The position numbers and the translations under genes are program-made. DNA of 64,000 nt from Ancylobacter aquaticus (GTDB lineage: Bacteria > Pseudomonadota > Alphaproteobacteria > Rhizobiales > Xanthobacteraceae): NCBI RefSeq assembly GCF_004339465.1, contig NZ_SMFY01000004.1, forward strand, positions 186,001 through 250,000. Reading direction: 5' to 3'. Positions 44,071 to 54,053 of the stretch are shown in pieces; the first letter of the stretch is position 1, and each line of letters begins with the position of its first letter. Under the pieces are notes generated by a model, which worked only from the letters and a program-made list of their open reading frames with translations, had not been told where the DNA came from and searched no databases.

Positions 44071-44919
44071 ATGCGCCGCCTTTCGACGGAAGACTCCGCC
44101 ACGACCAACAGCGTCGCCGCCCCCCCGGCCCCGTTCCCCGCTTTCGAGCGCATTCCGGGAACGCTGGAGGCCGGGCTCATCCTGCTGTGCGACCATGCCT
44201 CGAATGCGCTGCCGCCGGCCTATGGCTCGCTCGGCCTGCCCAAGGCCGAGCTGGAACGCCATATCGGCTATGACATCGGCGCGGCCGGCGTCACCCGCAT
44301 GCTGGCGCACCGCCTCGGTTGCCCGGCCGTGCTCTCGCGCTTCTCGCGCCTGCTGATCGACCCCAATCGCGGCGAGGACGACCCGACCCTGGTGATGCGG
44401 CTGTCGGATGGCGCGGTTATCCCGGGGAACCGCCATGTGGACGAGGCGGAAATCGAGCACCGGATCGCCCGGTTCCACCGGCCCTATCACGACGCCATCC
44501 ATGCCGAGATCGAGGCGGCGCTGGCGCAGGGCGTGGTGCCGGTGCTGCTGTCGCTGCACAGCTTCACGCCGGTGTGGCGCGGGCTCGCCCGCCCCTGGCA
44601 CGCCGCCGTGCTGTGGGACAGCGACCCCCGTTTCACCCGCGAACTCATCGACGCGCTGGAGGCGCCCGGCGACCTTATCGTCGGCGACAACGAGCCCTAT
44701 GACGGCGCGTTGCGGGGCGACTGCCTGTTTCGCCACGCGACACTCCGGGGCCTGTCCAACACGCTGCTGGAAATCCGCCAGGACCTGATCGCCGAGGTCG
44801 AGGGCCAGCGCGGCTGGGCCGACCGCCTCGCCGGGCTGCTGCCCGACATCCTCGCCCGGCCGGAACTGCACGAAGCGCGCGCCTATGGCTCGCGCACCGG
44901 CCCGGTACCCCCCATCTGA
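44071..44919 (+). CDS. N-formylglutamate amidohydrolase family protein
   Basis: 282 residues. The family pattern is seen in LEAGLILLCDHASNALPPAY, ERHIGYDIGAAGVTRMLAHR, VLSRFSRLLIDPNRGEDDPT and VVPVLLSLHSFTPVWRG, with metal-binding His and Asp residues in CDHASN and LHSF. Family enzymes release formate from N-formyl-L-glutamate in histidine degradation (HutG) or act on related amides. No other histidine-utilisation genes are in the window, so the substrate is uncertain. A DUF1244 gene follows after 27 bases and is probably co-transcribed. Confidence 0.87.
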   Translation: MRRLSTEDSATTNSVAAPPAPFPAFERIPGTLEAGLILLCDHASNALPPAYGSLGLPKAELERHIGYDIGAAGVTRMLAHRLGCPAVLSRFSRLLIDPNRGEDDPTLVMRLSDGAVIPGNRHVDEAEIEHRIARFHRPYHDAIHAEIEAALAQGVVPVLLSLHSFTPVWRGLARPWHAAVLWDSDPRFTRELIDALEAPGDLIVGDNEPYDGALRGDCLFRHATLRGLSNTLLEIRQDLIAEVEGQRGWADRLAGLLPDILARPELHEARAYGSRTGPVPPI

Positions 44920-44946
44920 CCGGAAGACGTTTCCCGGGAGATTTCC

Positions 44947-45249
44947 ATGACAGACCTCGACGACACGACCCGCACCGAGCTTGAGGCCGCCGCCTTCCGT
45001 CGCCTCGTCGCCCATTTGCGGGCGCGCACCGACGTGCAGAACATCGAGCTGATGAACATGGCGGGCTTCTGCCGCAACTGCCTGTCCAACTGGCTGCTGG
45101 ACGCGGCAAAGGAGCGCGCCGTTCCGCTCACCAAGGATGAAAGCCGGGTCGCGGTCTACGGCATGCCCTATGACGAATGGAAGGCCCGTCACCAGAGCGA
45201 GGCCACGCCCGAGCAGAAGGCCGCCTTCCCCGGCCCGGGCGCGCACTGA
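44947..45249 (+). CDS. DUF1244 family protein
   Basis: 100 residues with a GGGAGA ribosome site. DUF1244 hallmarks: AAAFRRLVAHLRARTDVQNI, ELMNMAGFCRNCLSNWLLD, and SRVAVYGMPYDEWKARHQ. Two cysteines in FCRNCLS are family-typical and may bind metal or redox cofactor. The protein is small, soluble and of unknown function, widely kept in alpha- and gammaproteobacteria. It is 27 bases after the amidohydrolase gene. The final 15 residues (PEQKAAFPGPGAH) look disordered. Confidence 0.88.
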   Translation: MTDLDDTTRTELEAAAFRRLVAHLRARTDVQNIELMNMAGFCRNCLSNWLLDAAKERAVPLTKDESRVAVYGMPYDEWKARHQSEATPEQKAAFPGPGAH

Positions 45250-45477
45250 CGCCGCGCAGCGGCGCGGCCCGGCCACGCATTCACGCCACGCGGCTGTGCG
45301 GCTTGGGCACGCACTGAAGCGTCGCTCATGTCGATTCGCGGTGGATAGCGGGGCTAGCCGGCCCCTCGGCGCCGGGGGAGCGCGCCTTTGCCTTGACGAC
45401 CCGCCCGGCTTGCGCTCCCTATCGCCGCCCGAATTGCCGTCTACACGCCGGGCCCTGCCCGATGCCCCGGAGACACC

Positions 45478-45762
45478 ATGTCCGATATTCCCAACGACCA
45501 GCCGATGTCCGATGCCGCCGCCGGCTTCGCCAAGGAACAGCTGAAATCCTTCATCGAGCGCATCGAGCGCCTTGAGGAGGAAAAGAAGACCATTGCCGAC
45601 GACATCAAGGACGTCTTCGCCGAAGCCAAGGGCACCGGCTTCGACACCAAGGCGCTGCGGGAGATTTTGAAGATCCGCAAGCAGGACGCCGACCAGCGCG
45701 CCGAGCACGAGGCGATCGTCGATCTCTACATGCAGGCGCTGGGCATGCTCAGCCCGAGCTGA
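45478..45762 (+). CDS. gapR: DUF2312 (GapR family) nucleoid-associated protein
   Basis: 94 residues. After a short N-terminal extension come the GapR core helices: [40 protein letters not shown] and [19 protein letters not shown]. In Caulobacter GapR forms tetrameric clamps on overtwisted DNA ahead of replication forks and RNA polymerase. The family assignment is secure; the role here is inferred. A GGAG lies just before the ATG. The 228 bases between it and the DUF1244 gene show no recognised gene and no clear promoter, though TTGACG occurs near 45393. Confidence 0.92.
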   Translation: MSDIPNDQPMSDAAAGFAKEQLKSFIERIERLEEEKKTIADDIKDVFAEAKGTGFDTKALREILKIRKQDADQRAEHEAIVDLYMQALGMLSPS

Positions 45763-45803
45763 CGCCGGGCCTAAGCCCAATCACAGAACCGAACAGACCG
45801 ACC

Positions 45804-45830
45804 GGGCGGCCAGTGGCCGCCCGCGCCGTT
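45804..45830. terminator. hairpin between the gapR-like gene and the convergent DUF882 gene
   Basis: GGGCGGCC (45804-45811) and GGCCGCCC (45815-45822) form a perfect 8-bp stem with a 3-base loop, followed by GCGCCGTTT. It may act as a weak terminator for the rightward gene. Confidence 0.5.
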
Positions 45831-45850
45831 TCCCGGTCATGACAGAGGGC

Positions 45851-47743
45851 TCAGAGCGGCTTCTTCAGCGGGGCGGCGCCGGTCATCATCGCCACCACGG
45901 GCACGGCCACCACCGCCTCGCCGGAGAATTGCGTGGTGGTCAGGCCCTTGGCCCCGTCGCGACTGAACTGCGCGGCGACGATGCGGCGCGGCGGCGCCAC
46001 GAAGGCGGCGAAGCGGCGCAGCTCCGGCAGGTGCATGGAGACCTTGCCGGCAACGCTGGGGCCGCTGAACAGGCGGCGGATTTCCGCGACCATGGCCTGC
46101 GAATAGGGCTGCGGCTTGCGCGTCTGCGCGGCCGTGGTCGCGCCCTCTGCGGGACGGGCGGCGCGGGCGGTGGCCACCTCGGGTGCCGGCGCACGGCCGG
46201 GCTGGAGGCGCGGCGCCGCGAAAACGCTGCCGGAGGCGTCGGCATAGGCGAGTGCCGGGCCTTCGCCGCTGGTGCCGCGCACGATCACCTCGGGCAACCC
46301 GCCGGTCTCGCTGGGGCGCGTCTGCGACAGCGGCGTGCCGGTGATGGCACTGGCGATCTGCCGGCTGGTCGCGGCTTCGGGCGTACCCGGCAGCGGGATG
46401 GCGGCGGCGAGCGCGGCGAGGTCGGCCCTGTCGCTGGCCGGCACAGTCGATTCAACCGGCACGGTCGATGCGACCGGACGGGGCGCCGGCGCAGCGGACG
46501 CCACCGCCCCGCGCGGCAGAGGATTGGGCCGGGGCAGCGGAACTGGCCCGAGCGAGGCCACCTCGAACCGGGCCATCGGCGCAGGAGCCGCCGAGACGGC
46601 TGGGGCCGAGAGGACGGGAGGAGCCGAAACGACGGCGGAAGCTGCGGCGACGGCCTGGGCAGCCGGCAGCGCCGGGCGTGGCATGGGGGTGGGTACGGCA
46701 GCGGCCAGCGCGATTTCCGCGGGCACGGCAGCGGGCGTGGGCACAGGCGCCGCAGCTGCCACCCGGGCCGGCGCTTCGGTCGCGGCAGTGGCCGGCGCGG
46801 TCTCTTCGTCGTCGTCGCCGTCCTTGCCGAACAGGCTGGCGAAGATGTTCTTGGGCGGTGCGCCGTTCGCCGCCACCCGGCGCTTGGGATCATTGCCGCC
46901 GGGAAGGCCGGCAAAGGCCGCGCCGGCACCGCCGGGCTCGCTGCCGCGCGATTCGACCTGGGCCAGAGCCGTGGCGTAACCGGACATCGGCTTGCCGTCG
47001 GCCGGCACGTGCACGGTCTTGCCATCCGGGAAGACCCGGGCGAGTTCGGGCCGGCTCATGCGCGGCCAGTGGCGCACGCCGCCTGTATCCATGTGCACGA
47101 AGGGCGAGCCGGAGGTCGGATAGAAGCCGACGCCCCCGCGCTGCAGCCGCAGCCCTGCCTCGCGGACCTTCGCCAGCGAGACGCCGGGAATGTAGAAGTC
47201 CATCGCCTTGCCCTGCGTGTGCAGGCTGGTCTGGGCGACGCCGCGCGAGCGCGAGCGCAGCATCGCGTTGGTCGCCGGCGAGCGATAGCCGCCGATCACC
47301 TGGATCGGCTGCGTCGCGTCAACCTCGCGATAGACCTCCCAGACGATGTCGAACAGCCGGGGGTCCATCTTGATCGATTCCTTGCGCCGCCAATCCTGCA
47401 TGAGGACATCGAGCTGCTTCAGCGCCGCCGCGTCGTAGCGGCCATTGCGCTTGAAGGTGACGGTGGCGGTGGCACCGGAATGAACATGATGGAAGGTCAG
47501 CGTGCGCGTGTCGCCATTGGCCACCGCGTCCTGCAGCAGATCGGCGCCGCACAGCGTGGCCACCGCAGCGATGGCGGCAACCTTGGCGAATTTCGACGAG
47601 CGGAGGGCTTGGGTGATGCGCAAGGACGGGGACCCGATATCAACGTTTCCTGAGACGATACGGGCAGGAGCACCCGGACCGCGCTTGGTGAACATAGTCT
47701 TGTCGGGTTTGGTTAAGAGGTCATTACGACCCCGCCCCCACAC
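45851..47743 (-). CDS. DUF882 / peptidase M15-like protein with long disordered tail
   Basis: 630 residues from a GTG with GGGAGG about 8 bases upstream; an ATG 16 codons downstream is an alternative. A hydrophobic segment (FAKVAAIAAVATLCGADLL) precedes the DUF882 (M15_2) domain (about 75-235). Metal ligands are seen in SLHTQGKAMDFYI (His, Asp) and SPFVHMDTGGVRHWP (His). Such domains are zinc-dependent murein DD- or LD-carboxypeptidase relatives. The last 390 residues are an Ala/Pro/Val-rich, repeat-like region with no fold I recognise. It lies 146 bases downstream of an L,D-transpeptidase gene on the same strand; both act on peptidoglycan. Confidence 0.87.
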   Translation of the reverse strand: MWGRGRNDLLTKPDKTMFTKRGPGAPARIVSGNVDIGSPSLRITQALRSSKFAKVAAIAAVATLCGADLLQDAVANGDTRTLTFHHVHSGATATVTFKRNGRYDAAALKQLDVLMQDWRRKESIKMDPRLFDIVWEVYREVDATQPIQVIGGYRSPATNAMLRSRSRGVAQTSLHTQGKAMDFYIPGVSLAKVREAGLRLQRGGVGFYPTSGSPFVHMDTGGVRHWPRMSRPELARVFPDGKTVHVPADGKPMSGYATALAQVESRGSEPGGAGAAFAGLPGGNDPKRRVAANGAPPKNIFASLFGKDGDDDEETAPATAATEAPARVAAAAPVPTPAAVPAEIALAAAVPTPMPRPALPAAQAVAAASAVVSAPPVLSAPAVSAAPAPMARFEVASLGPVPLPRPNPLPRGAVASAAPAPRPVASTVPVESTVPASDRADLAALAAAIPLPGTPEAATSRQIASAITGTPLSQTRPSETGGLPEVIVRGTSGEGPALAYADASGSVFAAPRLQPGRAPAPEVATARAARPAEGATTAAQTRKPQPYSQAMVAEIRRLFSGPSVAGKVSMHLPELRRFAAFVAPPRRIVAAQFSRDGAKGLTTTQFSGEAVVAVPVVAMMTGAAPLKKPL

Positions 47744-47889
47744 CTATTGCCTCCCGGACTAGGAACCGACTGTGGCAAAAGAGTGCCGCGCGGTCAAATT
47801 CGCGAGGGATTACCACGCTCGGGCCCAGTTTATGCTCGATCGTGGCCAACCTGCCACAGGGCGATGGTGCGGAGCTGCCTTTTCGCCGC

Positions 47890-50004
47890 TCAGCGGCGGA
47901 CCGTGTCCGCCTTGCGGTCGGCAAACTGGCGCGCACCGCCAATGCCGAGCGCCGATTTGGTGGCGGCGTTGGTCCCATAGAGGTCCTCACGCGTCACCAA
48001 TTGCCCGTTTCCATCCACGAAGCTGGTGAAATAGACGAGATGGACCGGATATTTATTTTTCAGCGGCAGTGATTTTTCCTTGCCGCCGAGCAGACGCGAC
48101 AGCCGCTGCTGGCTCCAGCCCTCGCCCGGCCGGCCGAGCGCGAACAGAGCCTCGGCGAACTCCATCGGCTCGTGCACGCGCACGCAGCCATGGCTGAAAG
48201 CGCGGCGGTCGCGGGAGAACAACGCCCGGCTGGGCGTGTCGTGCAGATAGACCGCGTGCTTGTTGGGGAACATGAACTTCATGCGCCCCAGCGCATTGCG
48301 CTCGCCCGGCTCCTGCCGGAACGAATAGCCCTGGGTGCCCGCGCGGCGCCAGTCCACCGTGCCGGGGTCGATCACGCGGCCATTGCGCACCACGTCGATG
48401 CCCTGGCGCACCAGCGCATAAGGGTCCGCCCGCAGCTTGGGCAGCATCTCGTTGCGGATGATGCTCGGCGGCACATGCCAGGATGGGTTGAACACCGCGT
48501 TTTGCATGCTCTCGCTGAGGATCGGCGTCTGCGTTTCCGGCTTGCCCACCACCACGCGGGTCTCGTGCACCGGGCTGCCGTCCACGACGATGCGGACCAT
48601 GAATTCTGGGATGTTCACCATCACATAGGCCGGGGCGACCTCATGGGGCAGCCAGCGCCAGCGCTCCATGTTGGCGATGATGTCGGGAACGGGATCGGCG
48701 CCGGCATCGTTCAGTGCCGCCAGCGTGTTGCGCCCGACAATGCCGTCGACCTTCTGGCCGGCAAGGGCCTGAAAGGCGCGCACCGCCTCCACCAGCGCGC
48801 CTTCGTAGAATTCGTCGCCCTCTTGCGCGCCGGCGTCGAGGCCGACGCCGAGACGGGCGCGCAGCAGTGGCACGCGCGGGTCGCTCTCGCCCGGCCGCAG
48901 GGAAGGCCCCGGCGGGATGGGGGCATGCGACACCACCTGCCCCTGCGCCTGCAGCTGTGCCAACTGGTCCTTCAGCAGCCGATACTGGTCATATTGCGGG
49001 GCGAAGCTGGCGAGAGCCGCCCGTGCGTCCTGGGGATCGCGCGCATCGGCGACACGCGCGAGCACCGCCGCCGAATCCGGCACGGTCGGGCTGGGGTCGA
49101 CATCCTTGGAGAGCGTCTTGGGGTCGAACCGGCCGCTCTGCACGTGGCGGGCATAGAGCAACGTCGCCGCGGCAACACGCATCTCGGTCTCGGCGCGCTG
49201 CGCCGCGTCGGCATCCGCCGGCAGGGGCGGCACGGCGTAGTCGGCCGGATCGAGCCCCTCAGCACCGGCCCCGGCGAAGGTATCGAGCGCCACCTGCCCA
49301 AGCGGGGCGAGCCCGCTCTCCCCGGTAAAGGCGGGCTGGAAGTTACGCGCGGTGTAATAGGCGGCCAGCGCCTCCCGGTCGGTCGGGCGCGAGGCGAAGC
49401 GCGCCAGCCCGCTCTCGACGATCGCGGCGAGATGTGTCGAAAACGGCGTCACAGCAGGTGCGGCGGGCTCAGCCGTCGCCGGTGAAGGTGCAGAAGATGC
49501 AGGTGGTGCGGCTCCGGTCGGGGTGCCGGACGTGCCCTCGCCAAGGCCGGGCGCACCATCGCCCACCATCGGCGCGGAGGGCAGGGTCGTCGCAGGGGCC
49601 AGCGCCGCCACAGGAGCCGGCGCTGTCGATTCGACGGGAAGCGGGGCGTCCGGGCCGTGCAGCGCCAGCGCGGCGCTGTGTGCCGGGCTGGGACGGCGCG
49701 GATCGAGCGCATCGAAAGGCTGGCTATCATCGGCGATCGCCGGCAAGGCCGCCGCCGCCTGGCCGGGGCGCAGCATCCCCGCCGCGTCGGCATCGAAAGC
49801 CGGCAGGCTGTCGCCCGTGCCATGGCCGGCGCGGTCAATGGCGATGGCGCTGCCATAGAACTCCTGCGCCTGCACGCTCAGGCCGGGTCCCCCGGCCGCC
49901 GCAAGCGCCAGCCCTGTCGCCACCGCGAGCATGCTCCGCGAGGCCGCCCGATGTCGCATGGCGCTCTTTTTCTCGACCGTACCCGTAACGCCGCGACCGG
50001 ACAT
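47890..50004 (-). CDS. murein L,D-transpeptidase (YcbB/YkuD type)
   Basis: 704 residues from MSGRGVTGTVE, where GCGGAG sits about 7 bases upstream; the open frame extends 28 codons further. A signal-like segment (LAVATGLALAAAGGPG) is followed by about 150 Ala/Pro-rich residues, a YcbB-like scaffold domain (FSTHLAAIVESGLARFASRP), a peptidoglycan-binding domain (LVEAVRAFQALAGQKVDGIV, GRNTLAALN) and the YkuD catalytic domain. The catalytic Cys607 is in FSHGCVRVHEP, with the His in YLHDTPSR. The enzyme makes 3-3 crosslinks in the cell wall or attaches proteins to it. Its divergent neighbour is purE. Confidence 0.93.
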   Translation of the reverse strand: MSGRGVTGTVEKKSAMRHRAASRSMLAVATGLALAAAGGPGLSVQAQEFYGSAIAIDRAGHGTGDSLPAFDADAAGMLRPGQAAAALPAIADDSQPFDALDPRRPSPAHSAALALHGPDAPLPVESTAPAPVAALAPATTLPSAPMVGDGAPGLGEGTSGTPTGAAPPASSAPSPATAEPAAPAVTPFSTHLAAIVESGLARFASRPTDREALAAYYTARNFQPAFTGESGLAPLGQVALDTFAGAGAEGLDPADYAVPPLPADADAAQRAETEMRVAAATLLYARHVQSGRFDPKTLSKDVDPSPTVPDSAAVLARVADARDPQDARAALASFAPQYDQYRLLKDQLAQLQAQGQVVSHAPIPPGPSLRPGESDPRVPLLRARLGVGLDAGAQEGDEFYEGALVEAVRAFQALAGQKVDGIVGRNTLAALNDAGADPVPDIIANMERWRWLPHEVAPAYVMVNIPEFMVRIVVDGSPVHETRVVVGKPETQTPILSESMQNAVFNPSWHVPPSIIRNEMLPKLRADPYALVRQGIDVVRNGRVIDPGTVDWRRAGTQGYSFRQEPGERNALGRMKFMFPNKHAVYLHDTPSRALFSRDRRAFSHGCVRVHEPMEFAEALFALGRPGEGWSQQRLSRLLGGKEKSLPLKNKYPVHLVYFTSFVDGNGQLVTREDLYGTNAATKSALGIGGARQFADRKADTVRR

Positions 50005-50302
50005 CGACTTCTCCGCTTGTTCCCGCCCCGGACAGACCGGCCTCGCCTGTCCCGGCAGGGATTCGGCGACGATCTGACCACAGCCCACAGACGGTTCAAC
50101 TCACGAACACGGCAGGTGGATCCTCCGGGAATCTCTCGGCGGCCACTTTGCCGGCGCTTGGTAAAGGCGGTGTTAAGCATAATGCCGCCGAGGCCGAAGG
50201 CGCGCCGGCGCGTTCCGCCCGGCCCGGCTGTCATCTTCCCTTGCCCCCGGGGCGGCGATTCCTATAATCCCCGCCTTTCCCCAAAAGGTGCGGATAGACA
50301 GA

Positions 50303-50812
50303 ATGAGCGACCTGACGGCCGGGATGGCCGCCGACCCCAAGCCCGTCGCCATCATCATGGGCAGCCAGTCCGACTGGGAAACCATGCGCCATGCCGCCGA
50401 CGTGCTGGAAGCGCTCGGCATTGCCCATGACTGCCGCATCGTCTCGGCCCACCGCACGCCGGACCGCATGGTCGCCTTTGCCAAGGGCGCGCGCGCGGCC
50501 GGCACCAAAGTCATCATCGCCGGCGCCGGCGGCGCGGCGCATCTGCCCGGCATGGTCGCCTCGCTCACCCCGCTTCCGGTGTTCGGCGTGCCGGTCGAAT
50601 CGAAGGCGCTGTCCGGCCTCGACAGCCTGTATTCCATCGTCCAAATGCCGGCCGGCATCCCGGTGGGCACGCTTGCCATCGGCAAGGCCGGGGCGACCAA
50701 TGCCGCCCTGCTGGCTGCCGCCGTGCTGGCGCTCTCCGACGAAGCGCTGGCCACAAGGCTGGACGCCTGGCGCGCGGCGCGCACCGCCGCCGTGACGGAG
50801 CGGCCGGAATGA
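50303..50812 (+). CDS. purE: N5-carboxyaminoimidazole ribonucleotide mutase
   Basis: 169 residues from MSDLTAGMA; a GTG five codons earlier is possible. The PurE signature is clear: [57 protein letters not shown] and [18 protein letters not shown]. Short form typical of bacteria, it rearranges N5-CAIR to CAIR in purine synthesis, directly after PurK. Its stop overlaps the purK start by 4 bases. Confidence 0.96.
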   Translation: MSDLTAGMAADPKPVAIIMGSQSDWETMRHAADVLEALGIAHDCRIVSAHRTPDRMVAFAKGARAAGTKVIIAGAGGAAHLPGMVASLTPLPVFGVPVESKALSGLDSLYSIVQMPAGIPVGTLAIGKAGATNAALLAAAVLALSDEALATRLDAWRAARTAAVTERPE

Positions 50813-51900
50813 ACGCCTCCCCGAAAATTCTCGCCCCCGGCGACACGATCGGCATTCTCGGCGGCGGGCAGCTTGCCCGCATGATCGCCCTCGCCGCCGC
50901 CCCGCTCGGGCTGAAGACGCATGTCTATGCGCCCGAGGAAGGCAGCCCTGCCTTCGACGTCGCCACCGCCCACACACAGGCGACCTATGACGACCTCGGC
51001 GCGCTGGAGCGCTTCGCCCGGAGCGTCGATGTCGTCACCTATGAATTCGAGAACGTGCCGGTCTACACCGCCGAATTCCTCGCCCGCCACGTGCCGGTGC
51101 ATCCCGGTGCGCACCCTCTCGGCATCACCCAGGACCGGCTCGACGAGAAGACCTTCGTCTCCCGCCTCGGCATCGAGACCGCCCCCTTTGCCGCCGTGCA
51201 TGACGAGGCGGAGCTGGAGGCGGCGCTTGATGAGATCGGCCGTCCGGCGGTGCTGAAGACCCGCCGCTTCGGTTATGACGGCAAGGGGCAGGTCATCATC
51301 CGCGAGGGCGACGACGCGGCGGCCGCCTTCAAGGCCATCGGCCGGCACCCCTCGATCCTGGAGGGCTTCGTGCCGTTCGAGCGCGAGGTTTCGGTCGTGG
51401 CCGCCCGCACCGAGGATGGCCGCTTCAAGGCCTATGAGGTGACGGAGAACGAGCACCGCCACCACATTCTCTACCGCTCGACCGTGCCGGCCGATGTCAC
51501 GCCGGTGGTCGACGCCGTCGCCCGCGAGATTGCCCGCCGCATCGGCGAGGCGCTCGGCTATGTCGGTGTGTTCGCGGTGGAAATGTTTCTCGTGGTGGTG
51601 GACGGCACTCAGGGGGTGATCGTCAACGAGATCGCCCCGCGCGTGCACAATTCCGGGCACTGGACGCTGGACGGGGCCGTCACCAGCCAGTTCGAGCAGC
51701 ATGTGCGCGCCATCGCCGGCTGGCCGCTCGGCGCGGTGGAGCGTCTCGGCCATGTCGAGATGACCAATCTCATCGGCGATGAGGCCGATGACTGGCAGGC
51801 CCTGCTGGAAGAACCCGGCGCGCATCTGCACCTGTATGGCAAGGCCGAAGCCCGCCCCGGCCGCAAGATGGGCCATGTGACGCGTATCTTCGAGGAGTGA
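50809..51900 (+). CDS. purK: 5-(carboxyamino)imidazole ribonucleotide synthase
   Basis: 363 residues, an ATP-grasp enzyme. [20 protein letters not shown] at the N-terminus, [37 protein letters not shown] and the metal-binding [20 protein letters not shown] are all present. It carboxylates aminoimidazole ribonucleotide with bicarbonate and ATP to N5-CAIR. It is translationally coupled to purE (ATGA overlap). The 174 bases after it, before msrQ, show no clear terminator or gene. Confidence 0.96.
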   Translation: MNASPKILAPGDTIGILGGGQLARMIALAAAPLGLKTHVYAPEEGSPAFDVATAHTQATYDDLGALERFARSVDVVTYEFENVPVYTAEFLARHVPVHPGAHPLGITQDRLDEKTFVSRLGIETAPFAAVHDEAELEAALDEIGRPAVLKTRRFGYDGKGQVIIREGDDAAAAFKAIGRHPSILEGFVPFEREVSVVAARTEDGRFKAYEVTENEHRHHILYRSTVPADVTPVVDAVAREIARRIGEALGYVGVFAVEMFLVVVDGTQGVIVNEIAPRVHNSGHWTLDGAVTSQFEQHVRAIAGWPLGAVERLGHVEMTNLIGDEADDWQALLEEPGAHLHLYGKAEARPGRKMGHVTRIFEE

Positions 51901-52074
51901 GGACCACACGCCGTCACGCCCCCGTCGGGGTGCGGGGGGCGGTCGATGCCTCGGGCAGCCGCGCGTCCGCCTCGGGCGACATCACGCCAACGTGCGCGTC
52001 GCCGTTGAAATTCTGCCGCCGCTGCGGACGTATAGGCGGGGAACTGCCCTGTCATCGACCCCAGCGGACCGCCC

Positions 52075-53046
52075 ATGCCCTTCCTGCGCGAGAATTCCGG
52101 CAAGCTCAGTCCCGAGAAAATCGGTGCGCTGCTCGTCGTCATCCTGCCCCTCGGCCTGCTGCTGGCCCAGGCGCTCGGCGGCGGCTTCGCCGCGCCGGAC
52201 GCCCCCGGCCTTGGCAGTCCTGGCCTTGGAGGACCGGGGTTGGGAGGACCGGGGTTGGGCGCGCCCGGCCTCAGTGGCCCGGCGCCCGGCGGGGCTCTGG
52301 GAGGCGAGGCGGCGCTGGGGGCACGCCCGCTCATCCAGATCATCCATTTCGTCGGCGACTGGGCGGTCCGGCTGCTTTTGCTCTCGCTGGCGGTAACGCC
52401 GGCGCGCCGGCTGTTCAATTGGCCCAAGCTGCTGCTCACCCGCCGCACCCTTGGCCTCGGGGCCGCACTGCTCATCGCCATCCACTTCGTCGCCTATCTC
52501 GTCGACACCGGCAATATCGCCACCGCCGCGACCGAGATCGTGCTGCGCATCTACCTCACCATTGGCTTCGTCGCGCTGCTCGTCTTCGCCGCGCTGTCCG
52601 CCACCTCGTGGGACGGGGCGATCCGGCGGCTGGGCGCGGAGCGCTGGAACCAGCTGCACCTTCTCGTCTATCCCGCCACCGCGCTCGCCCTGTTGCATTT
52701 TTTCATGCAGCAGAAACTCGACGTCACCCAGCCGGTGCTGATGACCGGCCTGTTCGTCTGGCTGATGGGCTGGCGGGTGATGCAGCGATATGGGCGCGGC
52801 ACCGGCTTCCTTAACCTGATCGGCCTCGCCGCCGTTTCCGGCGTACTCACCGCGCTGATCGAGGCCGGCTGGTACGCGGCCGCCACCGGCATCGACCCGG
52901 CGCGGGTGCTGGGAGCGAACCTCTCCTTCGCCTACGCCATCAGCCCAAGCTGGTGGGTGGCCGGCGCCGGCCTGGGCGTCGCGGTGCTCAGCGAGGCCGT
53001 TCTGCGCCTGCGCCCTCTCCCCGTCCGCCGCACCGCCCGCGCCTGA
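52075..53046 (+). CDS. msrQ: MsrQ-like heme-binding ferric reductase-type membrane protein with a Gly/Pro repeat insert
   Basis: 323 residues. After a first hydrophobic segment (GALLVVILPLGLLLAQAL, 17-34) comes an unusual run of six PGLGx pentapeptides (44-73). Then the ferric-reductase-like core follows with several helices and the heme-ligand candidates in IIHFVGDWAVRL, AIHFVAYL and LHLLVYPATALALLHFFMQQ. This matches MsrQ/YedZ, which passes electrons from the quinone pool to the periplasmic MsrP methionine-sulfoxide reductase. No msrP lies next to it here, although the pair is usually adjacent. It is rightward and converges on miaA. Confidence 0.82.
   Translation: MPFLRENSGKLSPEKIGALLVVILPLGLLLAQALGGGFAAPDAPGLGSPGLGGPGLGGPGLGAPGLSGPAPGGALGGEAALGARPLIQIIHFVGDWAVRLLLLSLAVTPARRLFNWPKLLLTRRTLGLGAALLIAIHFVAYLVDTGNIATAATEIVLRIYLTIGFVALLVFAALSATSWDGAIRRLGAERWNQLHLLVYPATALALLHFFMQQKLDVTQPVLMTGLFVWLMGWRVMQRYGRGTGFLNLIGLAAVSGVLTALIEAGWYAAATGIDPARVLGANLSFAYAISPSWWVAGAGLGVAVLSEAVLRLRPLPVRRTARA
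52204..52293 (+). repeat. PGLGG pentapeptide repeat within msrQ
   Basis: Six pentapeptides read PGLGS, PGLGG, PGLGG, PGLGA, PGLSG and PAPGG. At the DNA level two consecutive exact 15-mers (52228-52242 and 52243-52257) show recent slippage-type duplication. Confidence 0.85.
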
Positions 53047-53052
53047 CGCGCC

Positions 53053-54003
53053 TCAGTTCACCGCCTCCGCCAGAAAGCCAGCGGCGTCCTCCTTCGGCAG
53101 CGCCGTCCAGCCGGCGAGCTGGTGCCGGAACCAGGTGTCCTGCCGCTTGGCGTAGTGCCGCGTGTCGAGGATCGCGCCTTCGATGGCGTCGTCCAGCGGG
53201 ATTTCCCCGGCGAGATGGCGCGCGAACCACGGCATGCCGTGCGCCTTCAGCAGAGTGCGGTCGGCCGGCAGCTCGCGCGCCAGCAGCGCCCGCGCCTCCT
53301 CCAGCGCCCCCTCGCCCATCATGGCGTGGAAGCGCTCGGCGATGCGTGCGCGCAGGGCGGTGCGGTCGGTGGCGAGGAAAAGCCGCACGCTCGTCTCAGG
53401 TGCCAGCACGGGCGCTTCCGGCGGCGTCTCCTGCCAGCGCGCCAGCGGCCGGCCCGTCGCCTCGAACACTTCCAGCGCCCGCATCAGCCTTTGCGTATCG
53501 GAGGGCCGCAGCCGCGCCGCCGTCTCCGGGTCCACCTCGCCCAGCCGCGCATGCAGCGCCGGCGCGTCGAGGCCGAGCCCGCGCACCCGCTCGCGTATGT
53601 CGGCCGGAATGGCCGGGATCGGCGAGAGCCCCTGCGTGAGTGCCTTGAAATACAGCCCGGTGCCGCCGGTGAAGATCGGCAGCCGCCCCTCCCGTTCGGC
53701 CTCGGCCAGCGCCGCGCGGGCGTCCTCCAGCCAGTGCGCGACGGAATAGTCCTCGCCCCCGTCGACATGGCCGTAGAGGCGGTGCGGCGCGCGCGCCTCT
53801 TCCTCGCGCGTCGGCCGTGCCGAGAGCACGCGCAGGTCGCGATAGACCTGCATCGAATCGGCGTTGATCACCACGCCGCCGGTCCGCTCCGCCAGTGCGA
53901 GCGCCAGCGCCGACTTGCCGCTCGCAGTCGGTCCTGCAATAAGCACGGCGCGCGGGCGCGCAGCTCTCGCGGTCACGTCCGCCTCGCTCTTCCGGGTTTC
54001 CAT
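53053..54003 (-). CDS. miaA: tRNA dimethylallyltransferase
   Basis: 316 residues. The P-loop GPTASGKS is at 24-31, followed by [20 protein letters not shown], and the characteristic [20 protein letters not shown] and [18 protein letters not shown] are present. It adds a dimethylallyl group to A37 of tRNAs that read UNN codons, using DMAPP, the product of the IspH pathway also encoded in this window. It is divergent from serB, with about 50 bases between starts. Confidence 0.95.
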   Translation of the reverse strand: METRKSEADVTARAARPRAVLIAGPTASGKSALALALAERTGGVVINADSMQVYRDLRVLSARPTREEEARAPHRLYGHVDGGEDYSVAHWLEDARAALAEAEREGRLPIFTGGTGLYFKALTQGLSPIPAIPADIRERVRGLGLDAPALHARLGEVDPETAARLRPSDTQRLMRALEVFEATGRPLARWQETPPEAPVLAPETSVRLFLATDRTALRARIAERFHAMMGEGALEEARALLARELPADRTLLKAHGMPWFARHLAGEIPLDDAIEGAILDTRHYAKRQDTWFRHQLAGWTALPKEDAAGFLAEAVN

Positions 54004-54053
54004 CCTGCCTTTTTGCCCGACGCCGGCCCGGCGGCAAGGTCCCAGTCGCAGCC

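Noticed and set aside
45393-45422. TTGACG with TATCGC as a gapR promoter.
   Set aside because: The spacing is about 21 bases, too long for a standard sigma-70 promoter.
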